Assembly (NCBI RefSeq): GCF_001468285.1
Contig: NZ_LNSB01000041.1
Coordinates: 1 to 48,092 of the forward strand
From: Sphingopyxis sp. HIX
GTDB taxonomy: Bacteria; Pseudomonadota; Alphaproteobacteria; Sphingomonadales; Sphingomonadaceae
Reading direction: 5' to 3'
Length of the DNA stretch: 48,092 nt
Shown piece after piece: positions 1-7,634 of this stretch; the first letter of the stretch is position 1, and each line of letters starts with the position of its first letter. The translations under genes and the position numbers were made by a program. Below the pieces are notes generated by a model that made no database searches, was not told the DNA's origin, and saw only the letters and a list, made by a program, of their open reading frames with translations.

Positions 1-79
1 CCTCCACCACCCTGCGGGTGGTCCCCCTCCCCACGGCTTCGCCGCAGGGAGGATTAAGATGTCCGCAACCGCCCGAAAC
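1..79. repeat. Partial copy (right half) of the ~190-bp palindromic repeat
   Basis: This is the right half of the element seen complete at 36,853-37,040 and, in reverse orientation, at 45,518-45,698. It has a CCACC..GGTGG hairpin, the constant CCCCCTCCCCA tract, a cggcttcgccg hairpin, GGGAGGATTAAG and the outer flank GTCCGCAACCGCCCGAAA. The left half is missing because the window starts inside the element. It lies downstream of the minus-strand caspase-like gene. Confidence 0.85.
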
Positions 80-93
80 CCGCCGCTCCGCCG

Positions 94-1392
94 CTACTCG
101 GCGCTTACCTTATACGTCACCCTATACTCGCTCCGGTCGCCGTTGATCGTCCGCGTAAAATTCCCCACCCGCGGCTCGAGGTCGATCGTCCCCAATATGT
201 CGTTCCCCCCGACATCATCGTCCTCCAGCAACTGCACCGTCGAATTGCCGTCGAAATCGAAGCTGCGCGGCACCACCCAGCGCTGCCCCTTCTTCATCGT
301 ATAGCTGTCCTTCTTGCTCTCTGGAAAACGCTGGCTGCCGCCGAAGCGCAGGAACAGCTGGTCGGGCAGCCCCAGGAACCCCGTCACCTTGATGCATTCG
401 ATGACGATGTCCGACACGCGGTACTTGCCGCGGCGCACCGCGCCGCCGTCGGCGCTCGGCGCCAAGAGCCGCGCGATCGCGTCCGATGCGTCGCCCGCAT
501 AACGCCCGCTCGGGAATTCGGAGAGATAGGCGCTGAACGCGCGCACGCTGCTTTCGGCCAGCGCGCCTTTCCAGAAAATCTCCTCGCTCGCGGTGCGGTC
601 GCCGGTCGGCACTGTCGGCGTCGCCGCGACCAAAGTCGGCACCGTGCGCGGCACCAGATAGACCGGGGTGCCGGTGATGCTCGCGCTCACGAACGGCCGC
701 TGGTTCCCGCCCGTCGCCGCGAGTACGTCGTCGCGGATCGCGCCGCCGAGCAATTGCACGGGCAAATCGGCCTCGGGCAGCCGCCGCGCGATCGCGAGCG
801 CGAAGGGGCTGTTCGCGCCCGTCCCGTCGCTCGCGGTCTGCCCCGGCGCGGCGGCGAAGATGACGAGCACATCGTCGGCCTCGACCCCCGCCATGCCGCG
901 CGCCACCGCGCGCGTGCCCGAGCGCCATTTGCTGCCGAACGGATTGTTGCGGCACGCGTCGAGCACGACCATGCGGATCTGCGCCCCCGACACCGCCTCC
1001 ACCAACCGGTCGAGCTGGATCGCCTCATAGGGCAGGTCGAGGTCCGATTCGAGCTTGGCGTCGGTCGGCAGCAGCCAGTTCTTGCCCTGCGCCTCGATCC
1101 CGTGCCCGGCGAAATAGACCATCGCGACGTCGGCGCCATCCGCCTTGGCGCGGAAATCGCGCATGCTGGTCTGGAAGGCCTGATTGGTGAGGTCGCTCGC
1201 TACGACGACCTCGTCGAAGCCCGCCTTTTTCGCCGCGTCGGCGACGATCCTGATGTCGTTCGCGGGGTTCGTCAGCGCGCTGGCATGCGCATAGCTGGCG
1301 TTGCCGATCACCAGCGCGACCTTGCGCGCCTCGGCGCTCGCCGGTGCGAGCAGCAGGAACAGGGCCAGGAAGGGCAGAAAGAAACGCGTCAT
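94..1392 (-). CDS. Secreted caspase-like (metacaspase, peptidase C14) protein
   Basis: A 432-residue protein with a cleavable signal peptide (about residues 1-22, ending ASAEA) followed by a caspase-fold domain. The catalytic dyad is visible as His97 in YFAGHG and Cys147 in VVLDACRNNPF, the usual metacaspase/p20 motifs. The C-terminal ~170 residues (from about 260) carry no motif I recognise. They may bind a partner or the envelope. The start has a strong upstream ribosome site (AAAGGAGAG). The gene lies 18 bp behind the methyltransferase gene on the same strand, so the two are probably co-transcribed. Bacterial proteins of this type are Arg/Lys-specific cysteine proteases of largely unknown role. 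The substrate is unknown here. Confidence 0.85.
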   Translation of the reverse strand: MTRFFLPFLALFLLLAPASAEARKVALVIGNASYAHASALTNPANDIRIVADAAKKAGFDEVVVASDLTNQAFQTSMRDFRAKADGADVAMVYFAGHGIEAQGKNWLLPTDAKLESDLDLPYEAIQLDRLVEAVSGAQIRMVVLDACRNNPFGSKWRSGTRAVARGMAGVEADDVLVIFAAAPGQTASDGTGANSPFALAIARRLPEADLPVQLLGGAIRDDVLAATGGNQRPFVSASITGTPVYLVPRTVPTLVAATPTVPTGDRTASEEIFWKGALAESSVRAFSAYLSEFPSGRYAGDASDAIARLLAPSADGGAVRRGKYRVSDIVIECIKVTGFLGLPDQLFLRFGGSQRFPESKKDSYTMKKGQRWVVPRSFDFDGNSTVQLLEDDDVGGNDILGTIDLEPRVGNFTRTINGDRSEYRVTYKVSAE

Positions 1393-1410
1393 CTCGCTCT
1401 CCTTTCGTCG

Positions 1411-2034
1411 TCAGTTTGCGCGCGCGGCACCATATTCGACCCAGCCGAAGGGCCGCGGGGTCTTGGGCATATACATCGCCCCCTGCCGCTCGACCGCGAA
1501 GCCCGCCGCGGCGTAAGCGTCCGAAATCGGCCGCGTGAGGTGGCAATTGCCGCCGATGCGCTTCCACACGGGCTCGATCCGCCGCTGCCACTTCGCGACG
1601 CCGGCATCGGGCGCGCCGCCGTGCTCGAGGAACAGCGCGGTCCCGCCCGGTTTCAGCACACGGCGGATTTCGGCGAGCACCGCCTTCTGCTCGGCGACCG
1701 AGCAGAGGGTGAAGGTCGTCACCACCGTGTCGAAGCGCGCGCTGTCGAACGGCATCGCCTCGCCGACCCCGCCCTGGATATCGGCGTCGATCCCGTGCGC
1801 CGCCGCCGCGGCGCGGCTCATCGCCAGCAATTCGGGCGAGGGATCGAGCCCGGTGAAGCTCGTCACCCGGCCCGGCACGTAGAATTCCATGTTGATCCCG
1901 CCGCCACAGCCGAGTTCGAGCACATCGCCTGCCGCGTGCGGCACGACCTTGCTGCGCGCCTTCATGATCTGCCCCTGCGAACAGGCGCATTTGATCAATC
2001 GCGGAACGCCATGCCTCTCCCACCAGCTCGCCAT
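1411..2034 (-). CDS. Class I SAM-dependent methyltransferase
   Basis: A 207-residue protein with the Methyltransf_11 layout: motif I VLELGCGGG at residues 38-46, an acidic residue in GLDPSPELL that should contact the SAM ribose, and a post-motif region FDTVVTTFTLCSV followed by VLKPGGTALFLEHG. The N-terminal CACSQGQIMKAR segment resembles phospholipid/ubiquinone-type methyltransferases of the UbiE/PmtA group, but the substrate cannot be read from sequence. It is divergent from trxB across 93 bp, which probably holds both promoters. The caspase-like gene follows 18 bp downstream. Confidence 0.85.
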   Translation of the reverse strand: MASWWERHGVPRLIKCACSQGQIMKARSKVVPHAAGDVLELGCGGGINMEFYVPGRVTSFTGLDPSPELLAMSRAAAAAHGIDADIQGGVGEAMPFDSARFDTVVTTFTLCSVAEQKAVLAEIRRVLKPGGTALFLEHGGAPDAGVAKWQRRIEPVWKRIGGNCHLTRPISDAYAAAGFAVERQGAMYMPKTPRPFGWVEYGAARAN

Positions 2035-2127
2035 AAAGCGGACTCCCCTTGGCGTGCAGCCTGTCCCTTGCTAGCGCGCTTGGCAACACCCATCTGTGCG
2101 CTCCGCCACAGGGATAGAAAGAAGACC

Positions 2128-3093
2128 ATGCCCGCCACGCACCACACCAAGATGCTCATCCTCGGCTCCGGCCCCGCGGGCCTGTCCGCCGCGATCTATG
2201 CCGCGCGCGCGGGCATGATGCCGATCGTGGTGCAGGGGCTCCAGCCCGGCGGCCAGCTCACCATCACCACCGACGTCGAAAATTACCCCGGCTATGCCGA
2301 GGTGATCCAGGGCCCGTGGCTGATGGAGCAGATGACCGCGCAGGCGGTGCATGTCGGCACCTCGATGATCTGGGACACGATCGTCGATGTCGACCTGTCG
2401 CAGCGCCCGTTCAAGCTGACCGGCGACGGCGGCGATGTCTATCTCGCCGAAACCCTCGTCATCGCGACCGGCGCGCAGGCGAAGTGGCTCGGCGCTCCCG
2501 GTGAGCAGGAACTCGGCGGCAAGGGCGTTTCGGCTTGTGCCACCTGCGACGGTTTCTTCTACCGCGGCAAGAAGGTCGTGGTGATCGGCGGCGGCAACAC
2601 CGCGGTCGAGGAAGCGCTCTACCTCACCAACCACAGCGACGATGTGACGCTCATCCACCGCCGCGATCACCTCCGCGCCGAAAAGATCCTGCAGGACCGC
2701 CTCTTCGCCAATCCGAAGATCAAGGTGCTTTGGAACAAGAAGGTCGACCGCTTCGTCGCGGGCGAGGGCGTGTCGGGGCTCGTCGGCGTCGACCTGATCG
2801 ACACCGTCACCGGCGAGGCCAGCCACGAGCCCACCGACGGCGGCTTCGTCGCGATCGGCCACAGCCCCTCGACCGAGCTCTTCAAGGGCAAGCTGCCGCT
2901 CGACGCCGATGGTTATCTGGAAGTCACGCCGGGCACCTCGCTGACGAGCATCCCGGGCGTGTTCGCCGCGGGCGACGTCACCGACAAGGTCTACCGTCAG
3001 GCGGTGACCGCCGCGGGCATGGGCTGCATGGCGGCGCTCGATGCGGAGCGCTTCCTCGCCGAGGCCGAATATCGCGCGATGGTGGATGCCTGA
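2128..3093 (+). CDS. trxB: Thioredoxin-disulfide reductase
   Basis: A 321-residue flavoprotein that uses NADPH to reduce thioredoxin in the cytoplasm. The FAD site GSGPAG is at residues 13-18, the redox motif CATC at 137-140, the NADP-binding GGGNTA at 154-159, and the C-terminal FAD motif GVFAAGDVTD is present. Length is normal for the family. I chose the ATG at 2128 because it gives the canonical N-terminus (KMLILGSGPAGL) and follows a GAAAGAAGA purine stretch. The frame stays open far upstream, but that is antisense to the two preceding genes. It is convergent with the hydrolase gene across a palindromic repeat at 3,098-3,176. Confidence 0.97.
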   Translation: MPATHHTKMLILGSGPAGLSAAIYAARAGMMPIVVQGLQPGGQLTITTDVENYPGYAEVIQGPWLMEQMTAQAVHVGTSMIWDTIVDVDLSQRPFKLTGDGGDVYLAETLVIATGAQAKWLGAPGEQELGGKGVSACATCDGFFYRGKKVVVIGGGNTAVEEALYLTNHSDDVTLIHRRDHLRAEKILQDRLFANPKIKVLWNKKVDRFVAGEGVSGLVGVDLIDTVTGEASHEPTDGGFVAIGHSPSTELFKGKLPLDADGYLEVTPGTSLTSIPGVFAAGDVTDKVYRQAVTAAGMGCMAALDAERFLAEAEYRAMVDA

Positions 3094-3097
3094 CAAA

Positions 3098-3176
3098 CCG
3101 TCGCCCCGCGAAGGCGGGGGCCGCTGGCGAGGTTGCGCCAGGCCGATTGCGGCCCCCGCCTGCGCGGGGGCGACGG
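3098..3176. repeat. Inverted palindromic repeat pair between convergent genes
   Basis: Left arm CCGTCGCCCCGCGAAGGCGG and right arm CGCCTGCGCGGGGGCGACGG are inverted copies around an internal hairpin (GCTGGCGaggttgCGCCAGGC). The whole can fold into one long stem and sits between the ends of trxB (plus) and hydrolase 1 (minus). It could act as a bidirectional terminator, though no T-tract follows. It resembles the 'GTCGCCCCCGCGAAGGCGGGG' repeats common in sphingomonad genomes. Confidence 0.75.
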
Positions 3177-3177
3177 C

Positions 3178-4002
3178 TTATTTGAGAGCGTCTAGAATCC
3201 GGTCCGCCAGCCACTCGCCATCGTCCCCCGCGAAGCTGTGCGACTGGCTCGCGAGCCGATCGACGCGGATCGATCCCGGGTTCGCCTCGATATGGGCGAG
3301 CGATTTGGCGAGCTTTTCCATAAACGCCTGCGCCGTCCGGTCTCCGGTCGCGAGCAGGATCGTCACCGGGCAGAACATCTCGGCGAGCGTCGCATCGAGC
3401 TCGTCCGCAAGGCTCCCGAACGCCGGTGCCGCCGGCTTCTTCCCCATCGCCGACAACCCGCGCGCGAGCTTCTTCAGATCAATCTCGCCCTTCACCAGCC
3501 GGAGCAGGCTCTTCGGGTCCTTGAGCCGGGCCAGATAGCGCGAGCGGATCGCCGAAGCCGGGGGCAGGGCGGGTTCGCCTGCTTCCTCGCCGTCGCCGCA
3601 ATCATCCTCATAGGTCCAGGGATTGGCGAGGATCAGCCCCTCGACCGCCAGCGGCTGGTGCAGCAGCAGCGCGCTCGCCGCGTCGCAATTGCCGAAGGCC
3701 ACCACGCGCACCATCTGCGGCGCCGCCTCACGAAACGCCGCGATCGCCGCGGCGATGTCGGGCCCGCTCGACCGGTAACCGCCGTTGTGGCCCTCGCTGT
3801 CCCCGATCCCGCGCCGGTCGAAGCGCAGCACCGGATGCCCCGCCGCGGCCACCCGCTGCGCCAGCATCGCCATCCCGCGATGCGCGCCGCTGCGAATCTC
3901 GTTGCCGCCCGATACGATCAGCAGCCCGGTCGAACCCGGCGCCTCGTCGAGCGTCGCGGCGAGCGCCGCGCCCTCGCAGGCGAAGCTCAGCGGACGTCGC
4001 AT
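3178..4002 (-). CDS. Exosortase A system-associated hydrolase 1 (alpha/beta hydrolase)
   Basis: A 274-residue alpha/beta hydrolase of the family that accompanies XrtA loci (hydr1_PEP). It has the oxyanion-side motif SGGNEIRSGAHRG, then FDRRGIGDSEG. The nucleophile elbow reads FGNCDAAS, placing Cys106 where most relatives of this fold have Ser. A late Asp (LLATGDRTAQ) and a His (SQSHSFAG) can complete a triad. The start ATG at 4,002 overlaps the end of hydrolase 2 by 16 bp, so the two are translationally coupled. It may remove or proofread acyl groups on the ACP or polysaccharide. That is inference; no reaction is established. Confidence 0.88.
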   Translation of the reverse strand: MRRPLSFACEGAALAATLDEAPGSTGLLIVSGGNEIRSGAHRGMAMLAQRVAAAGHPVLRFDRRGIGDSEGHNGGYRSSGPDIAAAIAAFREAAPQMVRVVAFGNCDAASALLLHQPLAVEGLILANPWTYEDDCGDGEEAGEPALPPASAIRSRYLARLKDPKSLLRLVKGEIDLKKLARGLSAMGKKPAAPAFGSLADELDATLAEMFCPVTILLATGDRTAQAFMEKLAKSLAHIEANPGSIRVDRLASQSHSFAGDDGEWLADRILDALK

Positions 4003-4661
4003 GCCGCGCTCCAGTCCGCAATGTCGGCAGCGATCGCCTCGGCCATCGCCGCATCTTCGCCCGGCTCGGCGCGCAGCCACAAGGGCGCGCCCGCGATCCC
4101 ATCGGTCCCGAGCGTGACGCCGCGCAGCGGGTTGACCGGTTGCACCTCGGCGGCGCCGAGCTGCGCGATCATCGCGGGCGAAAGCCGGTTGCCCGCCAGC
4201 AGCAGCGGTTCGTGCTGCGCCATCTCGCTCAGGCTTTCGAGCGACGACGTCACCCCGGCTTCGCGATCCGCCGACACGCGGGCACGGAGCAGGGTGCGCA
4301 GCAGCGACGATCCGCCCACCGGCGCCAAGCGCCACCTGCCGGCGGCCTCGACTCGATGATCGATCAGGCATCCGCCGCGCACCGAGGCCACCAGCAAAGG
4401 CCCGTCGATCCCGGCCGCGATCTCGGCCAGCGTCGCCTGCCACAAGGCAAGGTCGGCATCCTCCAGCGCCACGATACTCTCATTCTGCCCCGGCAGATCG
4501 GGCATCGCCGCCGCAAACCCCTTCGCGGCGAGCGCGCGCATCGCCAGCACCAAAGTGCGGCGCGTGCGGTTCGCTTCCTCGAACAGCGGCGGGACGATCA
4601 ATATGGTCGCGCGCGGCGCGCCGTCGGGCTCGATGCGGAGGATATGCTCGTCAACAACCAT
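3987..4661 (-). CDS. Exosortase A system-associated hydrolase 2
   Basis: A 224-residue protein of the hydr2_PEP type. The N-terminal half has the alpha/beta-hydrolase opening (LIVPPLFEEANRTRR, then MPDLPGQNES) and an elbow-like VASVRGGC with Ser93 as the candidate nucleophile. The C-terminal half ends in PLWLRAEPGEDAAMAEAIA, without a recognisable Asp/His pair, so catalysis by a standard triad is uncertain. It overlaps hydrolase 1 downstream. Upstream, a 136-bp gap containing an inverted repeat separates it from the acyl carrier protein gene on the same strand. The function is unknown. Association with exosortase A loci is established knowledge. Confidence 0.85.
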   Translation of the reverse strand: MVVDEHILRIEPDGAPRATILIVPPLFEEANRTRRTLVLAMRALAAKGFAAAMPDLPGQNESIVALEDADLALWQATLAEIAAGIDGPLLVASVRGGCLIDHRVEAAGRWRLAPVGGSSLLRTLLRARVSADREAGVTSSLESLSEMAQHEPLLLAGNRLSPAMIAQLGAAEVQPVNPLRGVTLGTDGIAGAPLWLRAEPGEDAAMAEAIAADIADWSAACDVR

Positions 4662-4688
4662 GGCGCGCGACCTCTATCTCTATCCCGC

Positions 4689-4766
4689 CGTCATCCCGGC
4701 GAAGGCCGGGATCTCGCCGTCGCATTTATCTGCAGCGGCGAGATCCCGGCCTTCGCCGGGATGACG
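4689..4766. repeat. Perfect 31-bp inverted repeat inside the minus-strand arm
   Basis: The arm CGTCATCCCGGCGAAGGCCG (continuing GGATCTCGCCG) at 4,689-4,719 is exactly inverted at 4,736-4,766 around a 16-base loop (tcgcatttatctgcag). Each arm also contains its own CCCGGCgaaGGCCGGG hairpin. This is the well-known GTCATCCCGGCGAAGGCCGGGA repeat of sphingomonads. It sits between the ACP gene and the hydrolases of the same operon, so it may reduce downstream transcription or stabilise the upstream message. Confidence 0.9.
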
Positions 4767-4797
4767 ATCAGGAAGGATGGGCGCCATTCCGCACCGT

Positions 4798-5067
4798 TCA
4801 GTCGGTCACTTTGCGCAGCGAAAAGGCCAGCAAATTGCCATAGGTTTCGAAAATCTCGCCGTCGATCTCGTCGTCGTCGATGACGATGCCGAGGCGATCC
4901 TCCATCTCGGTCAGCACCGTCGCGACCGCCATCGAATCGAATTCGGGCAGTTCGCCGAACAGCCCGCTGTCTTCGGTCAGCGCCGCGGCGCGGGCTTCGC
5001 CCAGGCCCAGGATATCGGCAAGCAAAGCGCGGAGCGTTGCGTCTACGGTTGCGGCGGTATCGGTCAT
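4798..5067 (-). CDS. Acyl carrier protein of the exosortase A locus
   Basis: An 89-residue acidic four-helix carrier protein. The phosphopantetheine attachment site is EFDSMAV with Ser45, a DSM variant of the usual DSL. Length is typical. It starts 6 bp after the GNAT-like gene. It is the probable carrier for the product of the divergently encoded acyl-CoA ligase, and the PLP decarboxylase next to that ligase may act on the loaded ACP. Primary fatty-acid synthesis is unlikely to be its role, because fabD and fabG lie 36 kb away next to other genes. The partner assignments are inference from neighbourhood. Confidence 0.9.
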   Translation of the reverse strand: MTDTAATVDATLRALLADILGLGEARAAALTEDSGLFGELPEFDSMAVATVLTEMEDRLGIVIDDDEIDGEIFETYGNLLAFSLRKVTD

Positions 5068-5073
5068 GAGTCC

Positions 5074-6093
5074 TCACTCGCGCCCCAGCTTCGAGCGCGC
5101 AAAAGCCTTTATCGCGGGCCCCCATGCCGCGATGTGCGCCGGATTGAAAGCCTCCAATCGCCACAGCGGCTCGTGCCGGTTCATCCAGTCCTTCTTGTAG
5201 CCGTCGTTGCCGGTGCCGAAATCGACGCGCGCGACGCCGTCGACCTCGATCACGTGGCGGAACAGCGCGGCGGACAACAGGGTCCCCGGCGAGGCTTTGA
5301 GGCTGTCCTCGACATGCGCCAGCTTGTGGATGAAGGCGGTCCCGTCCTCGACGGTCCAGAACTGCGCGGCGACCGGGATGCCCTCGATCCGCGCGATCCC
5401 CATGCGAAAGGTGCCGCGCCGGCTCTCGCTCTCTGCAAAGGCGCGCAGCAGTGCGGGGTCGCCTTCCTCGGGTTTCCAGCTCGCGGCATAGATGCTTTCA
5501 TAGGCGGCCCAGCTGCCCGGATCATATGCGGTCAGCAGCTGGATATCGACCACGCCCTTCTTGGCCTTGCGCTTGACGGTGTTCTTGAGGGCGCCGGGGC
5601 GGCTCTCCCACCAATCATCGTGCGACATGCCCGCGAGGTCGAGCCAGTGCCGGTCGCCCGCGGGCACCGCCTTCACCCACCAGCCCGCCGCCCGCATCGC
5701 GCTCGCCACATCGGCCTGCGCGGCATCGGGCACCGGATAGAGCGTCAGCCGCCCGCCGCGCTTCCTGAGCTTCGCGAACAGCGCGCGCAACGCCGCCGCA
5801 CGGTCGCCCTCGCCGGTAAACAGCGGCCGGATCGCAAAGCTGTACCAGTTGGTGAGCCCGCTCAGCTGCCCGGCATGGTCGCGGTGCAGCGGCAGCCATG
5901 CGGTCACCGCCCCCGCCTCGCCATACGCGTCGACCCGTGCTTCGCCCGCAAAACCATGCGCGGCGAGCAGGTCGAACCATGCCGCGCGGTCGAACGGCGA
6001 CGCGGGGCCGGCCGCGCGCGCGTCGGCGGGCAGCCCTGCCTCATCATTAGCGCGATGTTCACCGTTCCCTTGCATAGGCTGGCGCTCTATCAC
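5074..6093 (-). CDS. GNAT/FemAB-fold acyltransferase of the exosortase A locus
   Basis: A 339-residue protein from the GTG at 6,093 (preceded by AGGA), or 333 from the ATG at 6,075. It has the double-GNAT architecture of FemAB/CelD-like proteins: LSGLTNWYSFAIRPLF early, WWESRPGALKNTVKRKAKKG at about 175-195, and the acyl-donor core VAAQFWTVEDGTAFIHKLAH followed by VDFGTGNDGYKKDW. The last motif matches the 'DFGxGxDxYK' of BioF2-like acetyltransferases. It is the first gene of the minus arm (GNAT, ACP, hydrolase 2, hydrolase 1) and is head-to-head with the ligase. It probably transfers an acyl or aminoacyl group, perhaps from the adjacent ACP. Donor and acceptor are unknown. Confidence 0.82.
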   Translation of the reverse strand: MIERQPMQGNGEHRANDEAGLPADARAAGPASPFDRAAWFDLLAAHGFAGEARVDAYGEAGAVTAWLPLHRDHAGQLSGLTNWYSFAIRPLFTGEGDRAAALRALFAKLRKRGGRLTLYPVPDAAQADVASAMRAAGWWVKAVPAGDRHWLDLAGMSHDDWWESRPGALKNTVKRKAKKGVVDIQLLTAYDPGSWAAYESIYAASWKPEEGDPALLRAFAESESRRGTFRMGIARIEGIPVAAQFWTVEDGTAFIHKLAHVEDSLKASPGTLLSAALFRHVIEVDGVARVDFGTGNDGYKKDWMNRHEPLWRLEAFNPAHIAAWGPAIKAFARSKLGRE

Positions 6094-6110
6094 CCAGTCC
6101 TAAAGAACCG

Positions 6111-7634
6111 ATGACCGAGCCCCTAATCCCAGCGTCGCGCCCGATCGACCATCTCGCCCTTTGCGGCTCGGCGGATGCGCCCGCGCTGCTGATCGGCGAC
6201 AGGGTCACCAGCTTCGCCGAACTCGACGCCGGCGTCGGGCGCCTGGCGTCGTGGCTGCTCGAGCAGGCCGGCGGCCCCGGCGAACGCGTCGCCAGCTGGA
6301 GCGCCAAGACGCGGCTCGCGTGCCTGATGCCGCTCGCCGCGGCACGCGCGGGGCTGATCCATGTGCCGGTGAACCCGTTGCTCAAGGCGCCGCAGGTCGC
6401 GCATATCCTCGCCGACAGCGGCGCGAAATTGCTGGTCACCAACGCCGCGCGCGGCGACACGCTCGGCGACGGCCTGCCTACCGAGTGCGTGGTGCAGGAT
6501 CTCAAGGTCGCCGAGGACGTGATTGATTCGGGCGGGCAGGGGCTTCCGCCATCGCTCGCCGAACCCGATGATCTCGCCGCGATCCTCTACACCAGCGGCT
6601 CGACCGGGCGTCCCAAGGGGGTGATGCTGAGCCACGCCAATCTGTGGCTCGGCGCCGAGGCGGTCGCCGCCTATCTGAAGCTCGGCCCCGACGACCGCGT
6701 GCTGGCGGTGCTGCCCTTGAGCTTCGACTACGGCCAGAACCAATTGCTCTCGACCTGGTATGCCGGCGCCGCGGTCGCGCCGCTCGACTATCTCACCCCG
6801 CGCGACGTCGTGAAGGCGGTCGCGCGCCATGGCGCCACGACGCTGGCCGGGGTGCCGCCGCTCTGGGTGCAACTCGTCGAAAGCGAATGGCCCGCCGACA
6901 CTGCGGCGCATCTGAGGCGCCTGACCAACAGCGGCGGCGCGCTGACGCCGTCGCTGATCGACGCGATGCGGGGCACCTTCCCGAACGCCGCCATCTACCC
7001 GATGTACGGCCTCACCGAGGCATTCCGCTCGACCTATCTGGAGCCCAGGCTCGTCGCCGACCATCCGACCTCAATGGGCCGCGCGATCCCGCACGCCGAA
7101 ATCCTGATCTGCCGCCCCGACGGCACGATCACCGCCGACGAGGAGCCCGGCGAGCTCGTCCATTGCGGGCCGCTCGTCGCGCAGGGCTATTGGCAGGATG
7201 AAGAGCGCACCGCGCAGCGCTTCAAGCCCGCGCCGCGCGCGTCGCGCTACGGCGGCATGGCGGTGTGGTCGGGCGACACGGTGCGCCGCGACGCCAATGG
7301 CCTCCTCTATTTCGTCGGCCGCGACGATGCGATGATCAAGACCGCGGGCAACCGCGTCAGCCCGACCGAGGTCGAGGATGTCGCGGTCGCCTCGGGCTTG
7401 CTCTTCGAGGCGGTCGCTTTCGGCGTCCCCGACGAAAGGCTCGGCGCCGCGATCGTGCTGATCGTGCGCGGCAAGGGCGATGCCGACCGCGACGCGCTCG
7501 CCGGGTACCTCAAGGCGAACCTGCCCAACTTCATGCAGCCGCAGATCATCGAGTGGCGCCAGGAACTGCCGCGCAACCCCAACGGCAAGCTCGACCGCGT
7601 CGCGATCGCCGCGGGCTGGCAGGTGGCGGCATGA
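6111..7634 (+). CDS. Acyl-CoA ligase (AMP-forming), exosortase A-associated
   Basis: A 507-residue ANL-superfamily enzyme. The ATP loop TSGSTGRPKG is at residues 161-170, the YGLTEAFRSTYLEP adenylate motif follows, then SGDTVRRDANGLLYFVGRDD at the hinge, and the catalytic lysine is K493 in NPNGKLDR. Related enzymes activate a carboxylic acid as acyl-AMP and pass it to CoA or a carrier protein. The ACP encoded 1 kb away is the natural acceptor (inference). It overlaps the PLP decarboxylase by 4 bp (ATGA). It is divergent from the GNAT gene with only 17 bp between the proposed starts. Confidence 0.92.
   Translation: MTEPLIPASRPIDHLALCGSADAPALLIGDRVTSFAELDAGVGRLASWLLEQAGGPGERVASWSAKTRLACLMPLAAARAGLIHVPVNPLLKAPQVAHILADSGAKLLVTNAARGDTLGDGLPTECVVQDLKVAEDVIDSGGQGLPPSLAEPDDLAAILYTSGSTGRPKGVMLSHANLWLGAEAVAAYLKLGPDDRVLAVLPLSFDYGQNQLLSTWYAGAAVAPLDYLTPRDVVKAVARHGATTLAGVPPLWVQLVESEWPADTAAHLRRLTNSGGALTPSLIDAMRGTFPNAAIYPMYGLTEAFRSTYLEPRLVADHPTSMGRAIPHAEILICRPDGTITADEEPGELVHCGPLVAQGYWQDEERTAQRFKPAPRASRYGGMAVWSGDTVRRDANGLLYFVGRDDAMIKTAGNRVSPTEVEDVAVASGLLFEAVAFGVPDERLGAAIVLIVRGKGDADRDALAGYLKANLPNFMQPQIIEWRQELPRNPNGKLDRVAIAAGWQVAA

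Noticed and set aside
754..2127. N-terminal extension of thioredoxin reductase
   Set aside because: It overlaps the methyltransferase and caspase-like genes in antisense. The normal TrxB N-terminus begins at 2,128.
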